A DNA stretch of 64,000 nucleotides from Aquirufa nivalisilvae (GTDB lineage Bacteria; Bacteroidota; Bacteroidia; Cytophagales; Spirosomataceae): assembly GCF_004307455.1 (NCBI RefSeq), contig NZ_SEWX01000008.1, positions 248,001-312,000 on the forward strand, given 5' to 3'. Shown one piece after another: positions 26,798 to 36,500 of the stretch (its first letter is position 1; every line of letters starts with the position of its first letter). The notes beneath the pieces are model-generated. The model was not told the DNA's origin. It did not search any database and saw nothing but the letters and a program-made list of their open reading frames with translations. The position numbers and the translations under genes were made by a program.

Positions 26798-29219
26798 AGA
26801 ATTTTCCTTGAACTGTTAGATAAAAACTTCGACCATCTGATGGTAAAATTCCAGGTCCTGGATAGCCAGTGGCACGACGAGTGAAATACATGGTATTTGC
26901 CAGGTTATTGATATTCGCTTCTACTTTATAGCGACCCAATTGATAAGAAACTCCCGCATCCAAGATGTTATACGCAGGTATTAAACCCACTACTGCAGAA
27001 ACCCCTCCTTCCCTGGCGTTTGTGGCTTCTGTAAATTGATCGGATAAATACGTGTATTGAAATGAAGCTTTCCATTTTTTATTCCCTACCCTTAATCCTG
27101 TTTTCATATTAACCTTGGGCACGAATTCCACTTGCTTCCCTACGATACCTGCAATCTGACTAGCCTTATACTCAGATTGAATATAGGCTATGTTAGCAAA
27201 TACTACCGCACTCGCCTCCTCTTCCTCAGGAAGTGCCCAGCGTAATAGATCAATTTCACCATAAGATTCTAAGCCCATGATAACCGCCTGACCAATATTA
27301 CTTCTCCTTCTCAAAACACGATTGCTAGCATCATAAAACTGCACTTCTCCAATTCGGTTATTGTAATTCAAATAAAAAGCACTGATATCAAAATTATACC
27401 TGGTTGTTTCATATGTCCTCAAACCTAAATCCACCGAATAACCTTTTTCATCTTTCATATCAGGATCTATCACGGATGAAGGATTCGCAATTCGCATGTC
27501 ACTGAAGGTGATTGATCGATAATTTTGTGACACATTGCTATACCATTCCAAATGAGAACTTGGCTTATAACTAAAACCTATTCCTCCCAAAACAAAAGAT
27601 CGTTCATTCGTGCGAGACTCGTTTGTTCTAGTAGCTGAAATAATATTTCCTGCTAAATCAAATTGTATATTACCATAAAATCCATCAGCGCGAGTATGAA
27701 TGTATTCCCAGCGCAAACCAGGTGTAATGGAGAATTTATCACTTAAGTAAAAGATATTTTCGAAAAACAAGGACGTGTTATTATTGGGAAAACTATAATC
27801 ATTAGCAATTCCTTCCTTTGAATTAATAAAGTCAAAATCCGCTGATTTACCCCGACTGCCTAGTCCTTGGACACTATGATTGAATCCATGATAAAAACGC
27901 GATCCCACCAAAAAGACAAATAATTTTTTCCCAACGTAATAACGCTTCAAATACCTGGCTTCTGCTCCCCAATTGGAAAAATCCCCCGTAATTAAATCTC
28001 TTTCTGAATTATCATCGATACTCGCAACCCGATTAGGGCGGAATCCTAAGGATTTACGATAAGCCGAAAGCCCAAAGAATCGCAGATTAAACTCATTTGT
28101 TGAATTGAACTTATGATCAAAATGAAGCGCCCATAAATTCCAATTTACCTTAAACCAATTTCGCTCTCGGTTGGTTTGGCGCGGGTTCTCCGCAAACATG
28201 GCATCTGTCAGTCCTCCTGGTTGATGTGCCAAATAATTCATGTGCGTAATATCAATTCCTATACTGGTTTTATCTGAGAATCGATAATCAACATCGGCAT
28301 AAAAATTATAGCTTTCAAAATCTGAATTGGGTCTCCAACCATCTGCTCTTTTGTATTGAAAAAAAGTATAATAGGATAACTTATTTTTTGTGCCGCTTAC
28401 ACTTGTGAAGGCATTATAAAAACCAAATGAACCTACACTTTGTCTTGCAACCAATTCTAGTTTCCTATCAAGTACAGGTTTCTTCATCACAAAATTGATC
28501 AATCCACCAAACTGAGTACCATACTGCAAGGAAGCTGCTCCTCGAACAATTTGAATCCTTCCAACTGCTTCAATAGGTGGCGTATAATAGCTCTCAGGAT
28601 ATCCTAATGCATCCGCGCTGATGTCATAGCCATTTTGTCGCACATTAAAATTGGACGTACGATTTGGGTCCAAACCTCTTCCTCCAATACTTAGCTGTAA
28701 ACCAGCTCCATCATTTTCCCATATATTTAATCCAGCTACCCGAGAAAAAACTTGTCGGGCATTATTCGTGGCCAAATTGGCAACTAATTGTTCGGGTAAA
28801 ATAACTTCCGTCTTTTTGCCTTCATAAATTCCTAGACTTTCCACAGCGCGCATGCGTGTAAATCCAAAATCCGTTTGCTTTTGTGTAACCAACACCTCAT
28901 TTAATGTGACATCCAAGGAATCCACAAACAGTTCTAGCGTGATATCTTTATTCTGAATATTAATTTCTTGTTGGATGGAATGAAAATTCGGAGATAAAGT
29001 ATGAAGGACATGAGATCCTCGGGCTACATTTTTAATGATAAACTCCCCTTTCTCGTTGCTTTGAGTCATCGGATTTCCTTGATTCAAGTATACCTGACAT
29101 CCAGCTAATGGAATAGCCGCTTTGCGCAAATATATCTTCCCTGAAATATTGTATTGAGCCATTAGCCCAAATCCTACTAAACAAAATGCTAATGTGTTAA
29201 AAACCTTTGATCGTATCAT
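26796..29219 (-). CDS. TonB-dependent receptor of an iron-type uptake operon
   Basis: Outer-membrane receptor of 807 residues with a signal peptide (cut near GLMAQ), a carboxypeptidase-like domain (about 24-110), a plug (ARQVFSRVAGLNIWENDG, GLQLSIGGRGLDPNR, AVGRIQIVRGAASLQYG, GGLINFVMKKP) and a 22-strand-type barrel ending SFYLTVQGKF with C-terminal Phe. The plug resembles FecA/FhuA-type ferric transporters. It overlaps the HTTM gene by 23 bp and is the last gene of a four-gene operon that also contains an imelysin-like lipoprotein and DUF4856. Two Fur-like boxes precede that operon. A ferric chelate or haem is the likely cargo. Confidence 0.9.
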   Translation of the reverse strand: MIRSKVFNTLAFCLVGFGLMAQYNISGKIYLRKAAIPLAGCQVYLNQGNPMTQSNEKGEFIIKNVARGSHVLHTLSPNFHSIQQEINIQNKDITLELFVDSLDVTLNEVLVTQKQTDFGFTRMRAVESLGIYEGKKTEVILPEQLVANLATNNARQVFSRVAGLNIWENDGAGLQLSIGGRGLDPNRTSNFNVRQNGYDISADALGYPESYYTPPIEAVGRIQIVRGAASLQYGTQFGGLINFVMKKPVLDRKLELVARQSVGSFGFYNAFTSVSGTKNKLSYYTFFQYKRADGWRPNSDFESYNFYADVDYRFSDKTSIGIDITHMNYLAHQPGGLTDAMFAENPRQTNRERNWFKVNWNLWALHFDHKFNSTNEFNLRFFGLSAYRKSLGFRPNRVASIDDNSERDLITGDFSNWGAEARYLKRYYVGKKLFVFLVGSRFYHGFNHSVQGLGSRGKSADFDFINSKEGIANDYSFPNNNTSLFFENIFYLSDKFSITPGLRWEYIHTRADGFYGNIQFDLAGNIISATRTNESRTNERSFVLGGIGFSYKPSSHLEWYSNVSQNYRSITFSDMRIANPSSVIDPDMKDEKGYSVDLGLRTYETTRYNFDISAFYLNYNNRIGEVQFYDASNRVLRRRSNIGQAVIMGLESYGEIDLLRWALPEEEEASAVVFANIAYIQSEYKASQIAGIVGKQVEFVPKVNMKTGLRVGNKKWKASFQYTYLSDQFTEATNAREGGVSAVVGLIPAYNILDAGVSYQLGRYKVEANINNLANTMYFTRRATGYPGPGILPSDGRSFYLTVQGKF

Positions 29220-30543
29220 TGAAGGGTAATATCCATGTTTTATGAGAAAAAGAATCTTGCTCCTTGGCTAAGTCAGTATGCGGACTTATCATGGGTTTCC
29301 CCAATCGTCCATTTAAGGCTACATAAGAATCTACATATACTTGAGGAGAAGTAAAGCCCATATTGGCATAATAATCGCGCAAGTGATGAGCATACTGTAA
29401 GATCATATCGGGTTGTGTACTCATCATTTTTTCTTGCAAAGTGCTCAAATGAAGGTTATTATTGACAACGGCTTGCAGGCCATTTGTTCCCTTCACGGTA
29501 AACTGAGCATAACCCGCTTTTTCCATGAGCATAACTCGCCAAGAAAATCGATAGCCTTCTTCCGTCCAAAATAATTCGCCAGGGTAGGCCAGATATCGAA
29601 ATGGGAAAGCCATTTGAAATATAAAAAACACCATAAAGCCCACATGTAGAAATCGGGGAGACTGGTAGCTCAAATTATCATGTAGCCACGTAGATGGTAT
29701 TCTAAAGATTGATGTTAATCGGTCAATTACTTTTTGATGAAAGTCTGCTGAAAAAAAGATCAAAGCTGCCACCATCATGATGTGCGGAAACATCCCAATG
29801 GGAAACAATAAAGCAGTCAGCACGTGAAAAACAATAACGGCTACATATGCCCATATTCGAAACTTTTTATTCCAAAGTAAAAAAGGAATGCTCAAATCAT
29901 ACAGACATCCAAACCAGGAGAACAGGTAAGGAATCCAAGCATAATTAAACAAAAAACCGATAATGGGCATGTCATTTCTAGCAGGCAGCCAAATACTTAG
30001 AGGTTGCGCATGAAAAAGCCAGTCACTATTTACCTTGGCCAAACCAGCATAAAAATATAAAATGGCCATCATGAGTTTGATGGAATCAATATTCCATTGA
30101 GGAATGAATTGAGCTCGTATATGTTTGTTGCGATAAGAATCTACCGAAAAATAGACCTGAGCGGGTAGAAAAACTAAAAGCAAACAGATTAAACTGATGA
30201 AATAATAATGGTTAAGGTAGGTACTTTTATCGATTAATTCGATGTATGAAAAACTAAGAAATAGACCAATGATGGCTACTCGATAAAAAAGCCCGATAGC
30301 CACTAAAAAAGCACATAAACCACAAATCAAAAAAAGAACATAGGTATATTCTCCCCATGGTTTGACCCATTCGAAGCCATAAAAGCTAAAAAAATACGTC
30401 GGTTTTATGTACAAGGAATCTATCCAACCTTTGGCCCAAAAGCGGATTAAACTACCCATTAACATAAACCCAAAACAAATTCTAAACACAGCCAACGGGG
30501 CTGCTGAACTTGTTTTTTTGAGGTAAGAATTAATCCCCATCAT
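29197..30543 (-). CDS. HTTM domain (vitamin K-dependent carboxylase-like) membrane protein
   Basis: Integral membrane protein of 448 residues with about seven to nine hydrophobic helices in the first 330 residues, followed by a soluble C-terminal part. It fits the HTTM family, related to gamma-glutamyl carboxylase: FRICFGFMLMGSLIRF, YIELIDKSTYLNHYYFISL and AILYFYAGLAKVNSDWL are family segments. The last contains the conserved Lys-Asn-DWL patch. It overlaps imelysin upstream (14 bp) and the TonB receptor downstream (23 bp), so production of the three is tightly coupled. The reaction in bacteria is unknown; a modification supporting iron uptake is inference from context. Confidence 0.85.
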   Translation of the reverse strand: MMGINSYLKKTSSAAPLAVFRICFGFMLMGSLIRFWAKGWIDSLYIKPTYFFSFYGFEWVKPWGEYTYVLFLICGLCAFLVAIGLFYRVAIIGLFLSFSYIELIDKSTYLNHYYFISLICLLLVFLPAQVYFSVDSYRNKHIRAQFIPQWNIDSIKLMMAILYFYAGLAKVNSDWLFHAQPLSIWLPARNDMPIIGFLFNYAWIPYLFSWFGCLYDLSIPFLLWNKKFRIWAYVAVIVFHVLTALLFPIGMFPHIMMVAALIFFSADFHQKVIDRLTSIFRIPSTWLHDNLSYQSPRFLHVGFMVFFIFQMAFPFRYLAYPGELFWTEEGYRFSWRVMLMEKAGYAQFTVKGTNGLQAVVNNNLHLSTLQEKMMSTQPDMILQYAHHLRDYYANMGFTSPQVYVDSYVALNGRLGKPMISPHTDLAKEQDSFSHKTWILPFNDTIKGF

Positions 30544-31657
30544 TATCTGTATAAGTAATGGTAATGCTCATGGCAGAAGTCATATCCACTTTCAGCAAGC
30601 GTACCGTTTTCTGCATCTCGGTGTAAACTGTCACCATCGCCTGGTTATTAGTTTTAACTTCTTCATATAAATTAGGCTTCAATACATCTAATTTTAACTT
30701 AGTTGCTTCTAGCTGAGCATTGATGATCTCGCTTAAATTTTTACCTGTGGCACTGTCATTTGCCTTCAAAGCATCTAAATAGGTTTTAATGGATGGGCCT
30801 TCGAAACCTGTTTTCACGGCTTTTCCATTGAAAAAATCAACGTAGGCTTGATGTGCTGTTTTTGCCAAAACCAGGGAGATATCTTTTTTATAAAATGCCT
30901 CCACTTTTTCTGGAGCTACTACTCCATTTAACATGGCTCCTGAAGGAATTCCAAATTTACCTGATCGAATAAATCGCTCATAATGAAGAACGAAGCCATT
31001 AATCATTAAAGAAGTAGAAGAGGAAATATCTAAGCCCGTTTTACTTACATAGGTTTCGCGATAAGTAGTGTTCCATTCATTGATTACTTTATCCAATAAT
31101 GAATTCATCCTAGTTGTTAACCTTTTGATGTAGGCAATTCGCTTGGTGCCTTCAACTGGAGTCAAATAATATGCTACAATTTCCTCATCAGTTTTAGCCA
31201 CCCCATTAATTAAAAAATCCAAGGCAGGAAAGCCTTGTTGCGCATACGAAGCCGGAACTTCCAAATTAGCAGCAGGATCTGCTATATTAGACTGAATCCC
31301 GATTTCATTGGCGGGATAGATATTAAAAAAATTACGGATCGTTTGCTTTTCTGCTGGTCCAAAATCAAATAGTTCAACTTTCTGCCATTCAATGTAAGCC
31401 TCAATCCATGCTGAACGAAAAGCTTGTAAGTTGGCCGTGTTGGGCTGACTAGTAAATGCATCAGACTTGGCTAACATCGCATCTAATTTCAATTTGAAAT
31501 TAGCATAGGATGGTATAATAACATGATCGGCTAAATGAATGAGAATGGCTTTTCGGTCCTTCCCATCTTCTTGTGGAGTTGGTTCATCGGTTCCCGTTCC
31601 ATTGCTTCCACATGCCCAAATCAATCCTGTCAATACAATTAATAAATACTTTTTCAT
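30530..31657 (-). CDS. Imelysin-like (IPPA-type) lipoprotein
   Basis: Lipoprotein of 375 residues (lipobox LIWACGSN) in the imelysin / peptidase M75-like family, all-helical proteins linked to iron uptake. The GxHxxE motif of true imelysin is replaced by GFPALDFLING (about residues 148-158), a version I associate with the IPPA-type subgroup; metal binding at that site therefore cannot be assumed. Other family segments are EWQKVELFDFGPAE and the C-terminal repeat half. It overlaps the HTTM gene by 14 bp and follows DUF4856 after a 60-bp gap that contains a perfect hairpin. Confidence 0.85.
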   Translation of the reverse strand: MKKYLLIVLTGLIWACGSNGTGTDEPTPQEDGKDRKAILIHLADHVIIPSYANFKLKLDAMLAKSDAFTSQPNTANLQAFRSAWIEAYIEWQKVELFDFGPAEKQTIRNFFNIYPANEIGIQSNIADPAANLEVPASYAQQGFPALDFLINGVAKTDEEIVAYYLTPVEGTKRIAYIKRLTTRMNSLLDKVINEWNTTYRETYVSKTGLDISSSTSLMINGFVLHYERFIRSGKFGIPSGAMLNGVVAPEKVEAFYKKDISLVLAKTAHQAYVDFFNGKAVKTGFEGPSIKTYLDALKANDSATGKNLSEIINAQLEATKLKLDVLKPNLYEEVKTNNQAMVTVYTEMQKTVRLLKVDMTSAMSITITYTDNDGD

Positions 31658-31676
31658 TCAATAATTCAGATTAATA

Positions 31677-31707
31677 AATGCCATGGATTAGATGAATCCA
31701 TGGCATT
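31677..31707. other. Perfect hairpin between DUF4856 and imelysin-like genes
   Basis: 13-bp perfect stem AATGCCATGGATT (31677-31689) / AATCCATGGCATT (31695-31707), 5-nt loop. On the minus strand it follows the DUF4856 stop by 10 bp and precedes the imelysin start by about 20 bp. No T run follows, so it may shield or process the message rather than end it. Confidence 0.7.
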
Positions 31708-31717
31708 ATGGTATGTA

Positions 31718-32890
31718 TTATAATTTAAACTTGGTACTAATGGCCTCAGAGGCCGCATTAATTTTATCATTAGTTAAGTCCCAAAAACCATTAGGCGAAT
31801 TGATTAGGGCATTCAAAATATCATCAGAAAATTTGGCATCAACATTATAAGAAGAACAGAATCGCAAGGAATAAATAAAGCCTAAGCCTTCTCCAATAGC
31901 ATGTGCACGCGCAGCATCGGTAGTTCCAGACTTCCATTTAGCTAAATAACCTACCGCAGCAGAAGCGATGGCCTTTTCTGATTCATTTCTAATAAAAGCG
32001 GCTTGCTTTTTCAATTCAGTTATATCATTATTCACGATAGCGGCACGCCCCTTCAAAAATGCCATGTGAAAATTGGCATAGTTGGCCTTGTTGTATTCCC
32101 AGATATAGGAACCCAAAAATGATTCTGATGTTCCACGAACAGCATCTGTAGAACCAGCTAAATAGATCGGATTCAGGGTCAATAAAGCATAGGCCTCATC
32201 CCAATTATGTTCTAAGGCAGAATACTTCTTCCCTGAAACCACAGTATAATTATCAGCACTTAAACCCGTATTTAGTAATACATTGCCAATATAATCAATC
32301 TGTAAAGCTCCAATTAAGGATTTCTGAATGATTTGGGCTGTTTCAATTCCTTTGGCATCAACTAAATAAGTTCCCAATTTACCAGCTATTCCTTTGGAGG
32401 CCGTATTCGCAAAAGAATTACTCACCGTTGCCATTTCTCCAAATAAAGCATCCAATCGAGTGCGAGCTAATTCGGCCTCACTACTGGATTTAGATGATGC
32501 TGTAATGCTTCTTAAGGATAATCCCGATGTGTTTAAATCTGTTCCAACAATTTTTAAGCTAGTAATATCTGTAAATGAATTTCCAGAATTGGCAAACATG
32601 GTTTTCATTAAATTGGCATCTAAAGCCTTGTTGTCTCGTACGGCGGCTCCAAGATAATAGTTCAATGCTTGGAACATTTTGTATCGAGTGTTTCCAGATT
32701 TAAAATCCACGGTGGTATCTCCTTTAGCATCGATGAAATACTGCTTATAAGGAGTGCTTGTAGTTAATAGACTGTAGTCCATTTTTGAACGAAGATTGGG
32801 GACCACTTCTGGACTTTTTTCACAGGAAGAAAATCCCAACAATATGGCTAAAAGCCACGCAAAATGCATTTTCAAGTTATTTTTAGGCAT
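31718..32890 (-). CDS. DUF4856 family lipoprotein
   Basis: Lipoprotein of 390 residues (lipobox LGFSSCEK, Cys about 23), possibly starting at the ATG at 32869 (MHFAWLL). It matches DUF4856, a helical family found beside imelysin, HTTM and TonB-receptor genes in Bacteroidota. Segments seen are LEHNWDEAYALLT, FLGSYIWEYNKANYANFHMAFLKGRAAI and IGEGLGFIYSLRFC. First gene of the operon; two Fur-like boxes lie 56-110 bp upstream. Iron-related function follows from context only. Confidence 0.85.
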   Translation of the reverse strand: MPKNNLKMHFAWLLAILLGFSSCEKSPEVVPNLRSKMDYSLLTTSTPYKQYFIDAKGDTTVDFKSGNTRYKMFQALNYYLGAAVRDNKALDANLMKTMFANSGNSFTDITSLKIVGTDLNTSGLSLRSITASSKSSSEAELARTRLDALFGEMATVSNSFANTASKGIAGKLGTYLVDAKGIETAQIIQKSLIGALQIDYIGNVLLNTGLSADNYTVVSGKKYSALEHNWDEAYALLTLNPIYLAGSTDAVRGTSESFLGSYIWEYNKANYANFHMAFLKGRAAIVNNDITELKKQAAFIRNESEKAIASAAVGYLAKWKSGTTDAARAHAIGEGLGFIYSLRFCSSYNVDAKFSDDILNALINSPNGFWDLTNDKINAASEAISTKFKL

Positions 32891-32945
32891 GTTAATTGTA
32901 TTAATTTTATGTAGACTAATTATAAATAATAAACAAAGCTATTTC

Positions 32946-33000
32946 TTATTTAGAGTAATTCCAAATAAGAAATGGTATTATTTAGAATTATTTTAAATAA
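32946..33000 (-). promoter_or_regulatory. Two tandem Fur-like boxes before the iron-uptake operon
   Basis: Two 23-bp imperfect palindromes of the form TTATTTAGA-n5-TnnAAATAA at 32946-32968 and 32978-33000, starts 32 bp apart (three helical turns) and in the same phase. The second is nearly symmetric. The half-site ATTTAGA fits what is expected of Bacteroidota ferric-uptake boxes. Location before DUF4856-imelysin-HTTM-TonB receptor supports iron control; binding is not shown. Confidence 0.65.
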
Positions 33001-33011
33001 AAAATCGTATC

Positions 33012-33116
33012 CTACTCAAAATCAGCTAGATGGATTAGATCGACACAGGCTCGTCTTAAAAACAATTTCTGTCCTTCTTTAATTGGAAGCTTAATAGAGA
33101 TTCCTAAAAGACCCAT
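33012..33116 (-). CDS. Possible small protein or gene remnant
   Basis: A 34-codon open frame starts with ATG at 33116, preceded by AAGGAG at 5 bases spacing, and ends in TAG at 33012-33014. The product (MGLLGISIKLPIKEGQKLFL...) has ordinary composition. The frame stays open 27 codons further upstream with protein-like sequence (GYHLRFPLAPFIRRT), so this may be the tail of a decayed gene. No family is recognised. Confidence 0.25.
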   Translation of the reverse strand: MGLLGISIKLPIKEGQKLFLRRACVDLIHLADFE

Positions 33117-33591
33117 GGTTCTCCTTATAAATGGAGCCAACGGAAATCGAAGGTGATATCCTCTAGGCCATTGGAAAAAAATAGTGTGAATTTATTGGTG
33201 TCAAATTAAATTTAGACTTTACGTAACAGCATGTAAAAAACTTTACAAACAATTTCTTAAAAAATTTTAATAAATAGAATTGACCTTTTTCTTGAAAAAT
33301 TTGAAGTAGCAAAAAAGCCAAACATATATACATATACGTTCAAAAATCTCCTAAGTGCCTGAAAAATGGGTATTTAGAAGCTCACATTTGCGTATAAACT
33401 GCATCATTAAAATTGTTAAATATTGTACTATTCCAATAAATTACCGCCAAATAAACCTTTCCGTTAGATAAATAAATGATTTACCACTTGCTTCAAGTAG
33501 TAAAATTTCAAAATAGTTACTATATATTTCTGCCTTAATTCCGTCGACCAATAGACCTATTGTGTCGATTAACCATTTAACCATCGTTTGT

Positions 33592-36500
33592 ATGAAAACA
33601 AAATTTATTAGCAGTAATGCGGTTTTGCTTTTGGCATTTTTGTTGTCGATGTCATGGATTTCCATGGGTCAAGGCAAAGTGTCTACGGTAACTGGTACGG
33701 TTACTGATGAAAAAGGCGAACCGCTCATCGGTGTCAACATCATCCTCAAAGAAACAAGTAAAGGAACTACGACCAATGTTGATGGTAAGTATTCCATTAG
33801 CATTACCAACGCTCAAAGTAAATTGCTCTTTTCTTTTGTGAGTTACGAACCTAAAGAAGTAACTGTTGGAAATCAAAGTGTCATTAATGTTAGCTTAAAA
33901 CCAGATGCCAAAAGTCTATCAGAAGTAGTTGTGGTGGGTTATGGTGTTCAGAAAAAAGCTACCGTTTCTGGTTCAGTTGTTTCTGTCAAAGGAAATGAAC
34001 TTCAGAAATCACCGAGTGTTAACTTAAGTAACTCATTAGCTGGTAGAATGGCCGGTGTTGTTGCTGTTAACCGTAGTGGTGAGCCTGGTTACGATGGATC
34101 TTCCATCCGTATTCGTGGTGCAAACACCCTGAACAATAGTGATGCCTTAATCGTAATTGATGGTATTCCTAACAGAGCGGGTGGTTTAGATCGTATTAAC
34201 CCAGCGGACATTGAGTCGGTTTCTGTCTTGAAAGATGCATCAGCTGCCATTTATGGTGCTCGTGCTGCCAATGGTGTTATTTTGATCACAACGAAAAAAG
34301 GAAAATCAGGTAAACCTGAATTATCTTACTCGTTTAACCAAGGTTTTTCTCAACCAACAGTTGTTCCAGCATTAGCTAATGCCGCACAATATGCAGGTAT
34401 GTTGAATGACTTGGACATTTACCAATTGCCAGTAAGCCAATGGGCAGATGCTACTAAAGCATATAAAGAAACTGGTGTTTACAATGGCCGCAAAGCCCCT
34501 TATTCTCCTACCGACATGAAGTTGTACAACGACGGTTCTGACCCGTGGTTACATCCTAACACTGATTGGTATGGTGCTACTTTAAAAACCTGGTCTCCTC
34601 AATCTCGTCACAACCTTCAAATGAGCGGTGGCGGAGAGAACATTAAATACTTGGCTTCTTTGGGATACCAAAACCAAGATGCATTCTACAAAAATTCAGC
34701 TACAGGATATCAACAATATGACCTTCGTTTGAATTTGGATGCAAAAATTAATGAAAATGTCAACTTATCCATTGGTGTTTTGGGACGTGAAGAAAACCGT
34801 CGCTTCCCAACTAAGCCAGCCAGTGCTATTTTCCGTATGCAAATGCGTGGAAAACCAAACCAGCCAGCTTTCTGGCCAGATGGTCGCCCAGGTCCAGATA
34901 TTGAAAATGGTGAAAACCCTGTAGTTATTACAACCAATCAGACTGGTTATGACCGTGATAAACAAAGTTATTTCCAAACTAATGGACAATTGGATATCAA
35001 GATTCCATTCATCAAAGGTTTGAAATTTACAGGAACAGCGGCTATTGACAAGCGTTTCAGAGATACGAAACGTTGGGAGACTCCATGGACATTATATGAA
35101 AAAGGAACAGGCTTCGAAGCGGATGGAGTAACTCCTATCTTAGTAGCTAGTAAGCGTGGTCCAGCTGAACCTCGTTTAACATTGGGTAACGAAACGCAAT
35201 TAAACATCTTGTTAGGAGGTATTTTCACTTATGAGAGAAAATTCGCTGATCATGGATTAACTGTTTTAGCAGGTACTAACCGCGAAACAATTAATGGCGA
35301 CAACTTCAATGCTTACCGTCGTTTCTTCATCTCAACGGCTTTAGATCAGATGTTTGCTGGTGGTGACTTGGAGAAAAACAACGGTGGTGGTGCTTATGAA
35401 AGAGCTCGTTTAAACTATTTCGGTCGTGTGGCTTATAACTACAAAGAGAAATACTTAGCTGAATTCTTATGGCGTTATGATGGTTCTGATATTTTCCCTC
35501 CAGAAACTCGTTATGGTTTCTTCCCTGGTGTTATGGCAGGATGGGTGATGTCGGAAGAGAATTTCATCAAAAACGATTTGCCTGTTATCAACTACTTGAA
35601 GTTAAGAGGTTCATGGGGACAAATGGGTAATGACCAAATTGCTACTTACCAATATTTATCTACTTACGGATTTAGATCTTACATTATCGGAAACGTTGAA
35701 ACTAAGACCTTGTTTGAAACTAAAATCCCGAACAACGATATCAAATGGGAGGTTGCTACTAACTCAGATATTGGTTTAGAAGGAGCTTTATTCAACAATA
35801 AATTGACTTTTGAATTAGATTATTTCTACAACAAAAGAACCGATATCCTTTGGGTAAAAAATGCTTCTGTACCACAGTCGACAGGTTTAACTCTTCCAGC
35901 TCAAAACATTGGTGAGGTTTCTAACCAAGGATTTGACTTTACTTTGGGATACCGTGACCAAATTGGTGACTTAACATTCAATGTAGGTATAAATGGAGGT
36001 TACGCGAAGAACAAAATTTTGTTCTGGGATGAAGCTCCAGGCGCTCCAGATTGGCAAAGAACTACAGGTAAGCCTATGTACACATACCAAGCTTACATCT
36101 ACGATGGAGTATTCAAAGATCAAGCGGAAATTGATGCGAACACCATCAACTACAAGGCTATCGTAAATACCTTACGTCCGGGTGACATGAAGTACAAAGA
36201 TTACAATGGTGACGGAAAAATCACTCCAGATGATCAAGTGCGTAATGACTTCACTCAATTGCCTTTATTCCAAGGTGGTTTTAACTTAGGCGCTCAATAC
36301 AAAGGATTTGATTTGACGGTATTGTTCCAAGGAGCAGCTGGTGCACAACAGTATGTGAGTGCTGGTGAATCTGGAAACATTGGTAACTTCTTATTGGATA
36401 TTTACCAAAATCGTTGGACAGTAGAAAATCCAAGCAGCGAGCACCCTCGTATCGCTAACCGTAGTGACCAATACTATTCAGGTAACAATACCTATTGGTT

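Larger units (their letters stand above)
32891..33591. other. Long intergenic region between the iron operon and susC
   Basis: About 700 bp between divergent genes. It holds the two Fur-like boxes (32946-33000), a possible 34-codon minus-strand ORF (33012-33116), and AT-rich DNA up to the susC start in which I see no clear promoter or further repeat. Confidence 0.5.

Noticed and set aside
33441-33665. Minus-strand open frame of 74 codons overlapping the susC start
   Set aside because: It overlaps the signal peptide region of susC, lacks a recognisable domain, and its composition looks like a shadow of the plus-strand gene.
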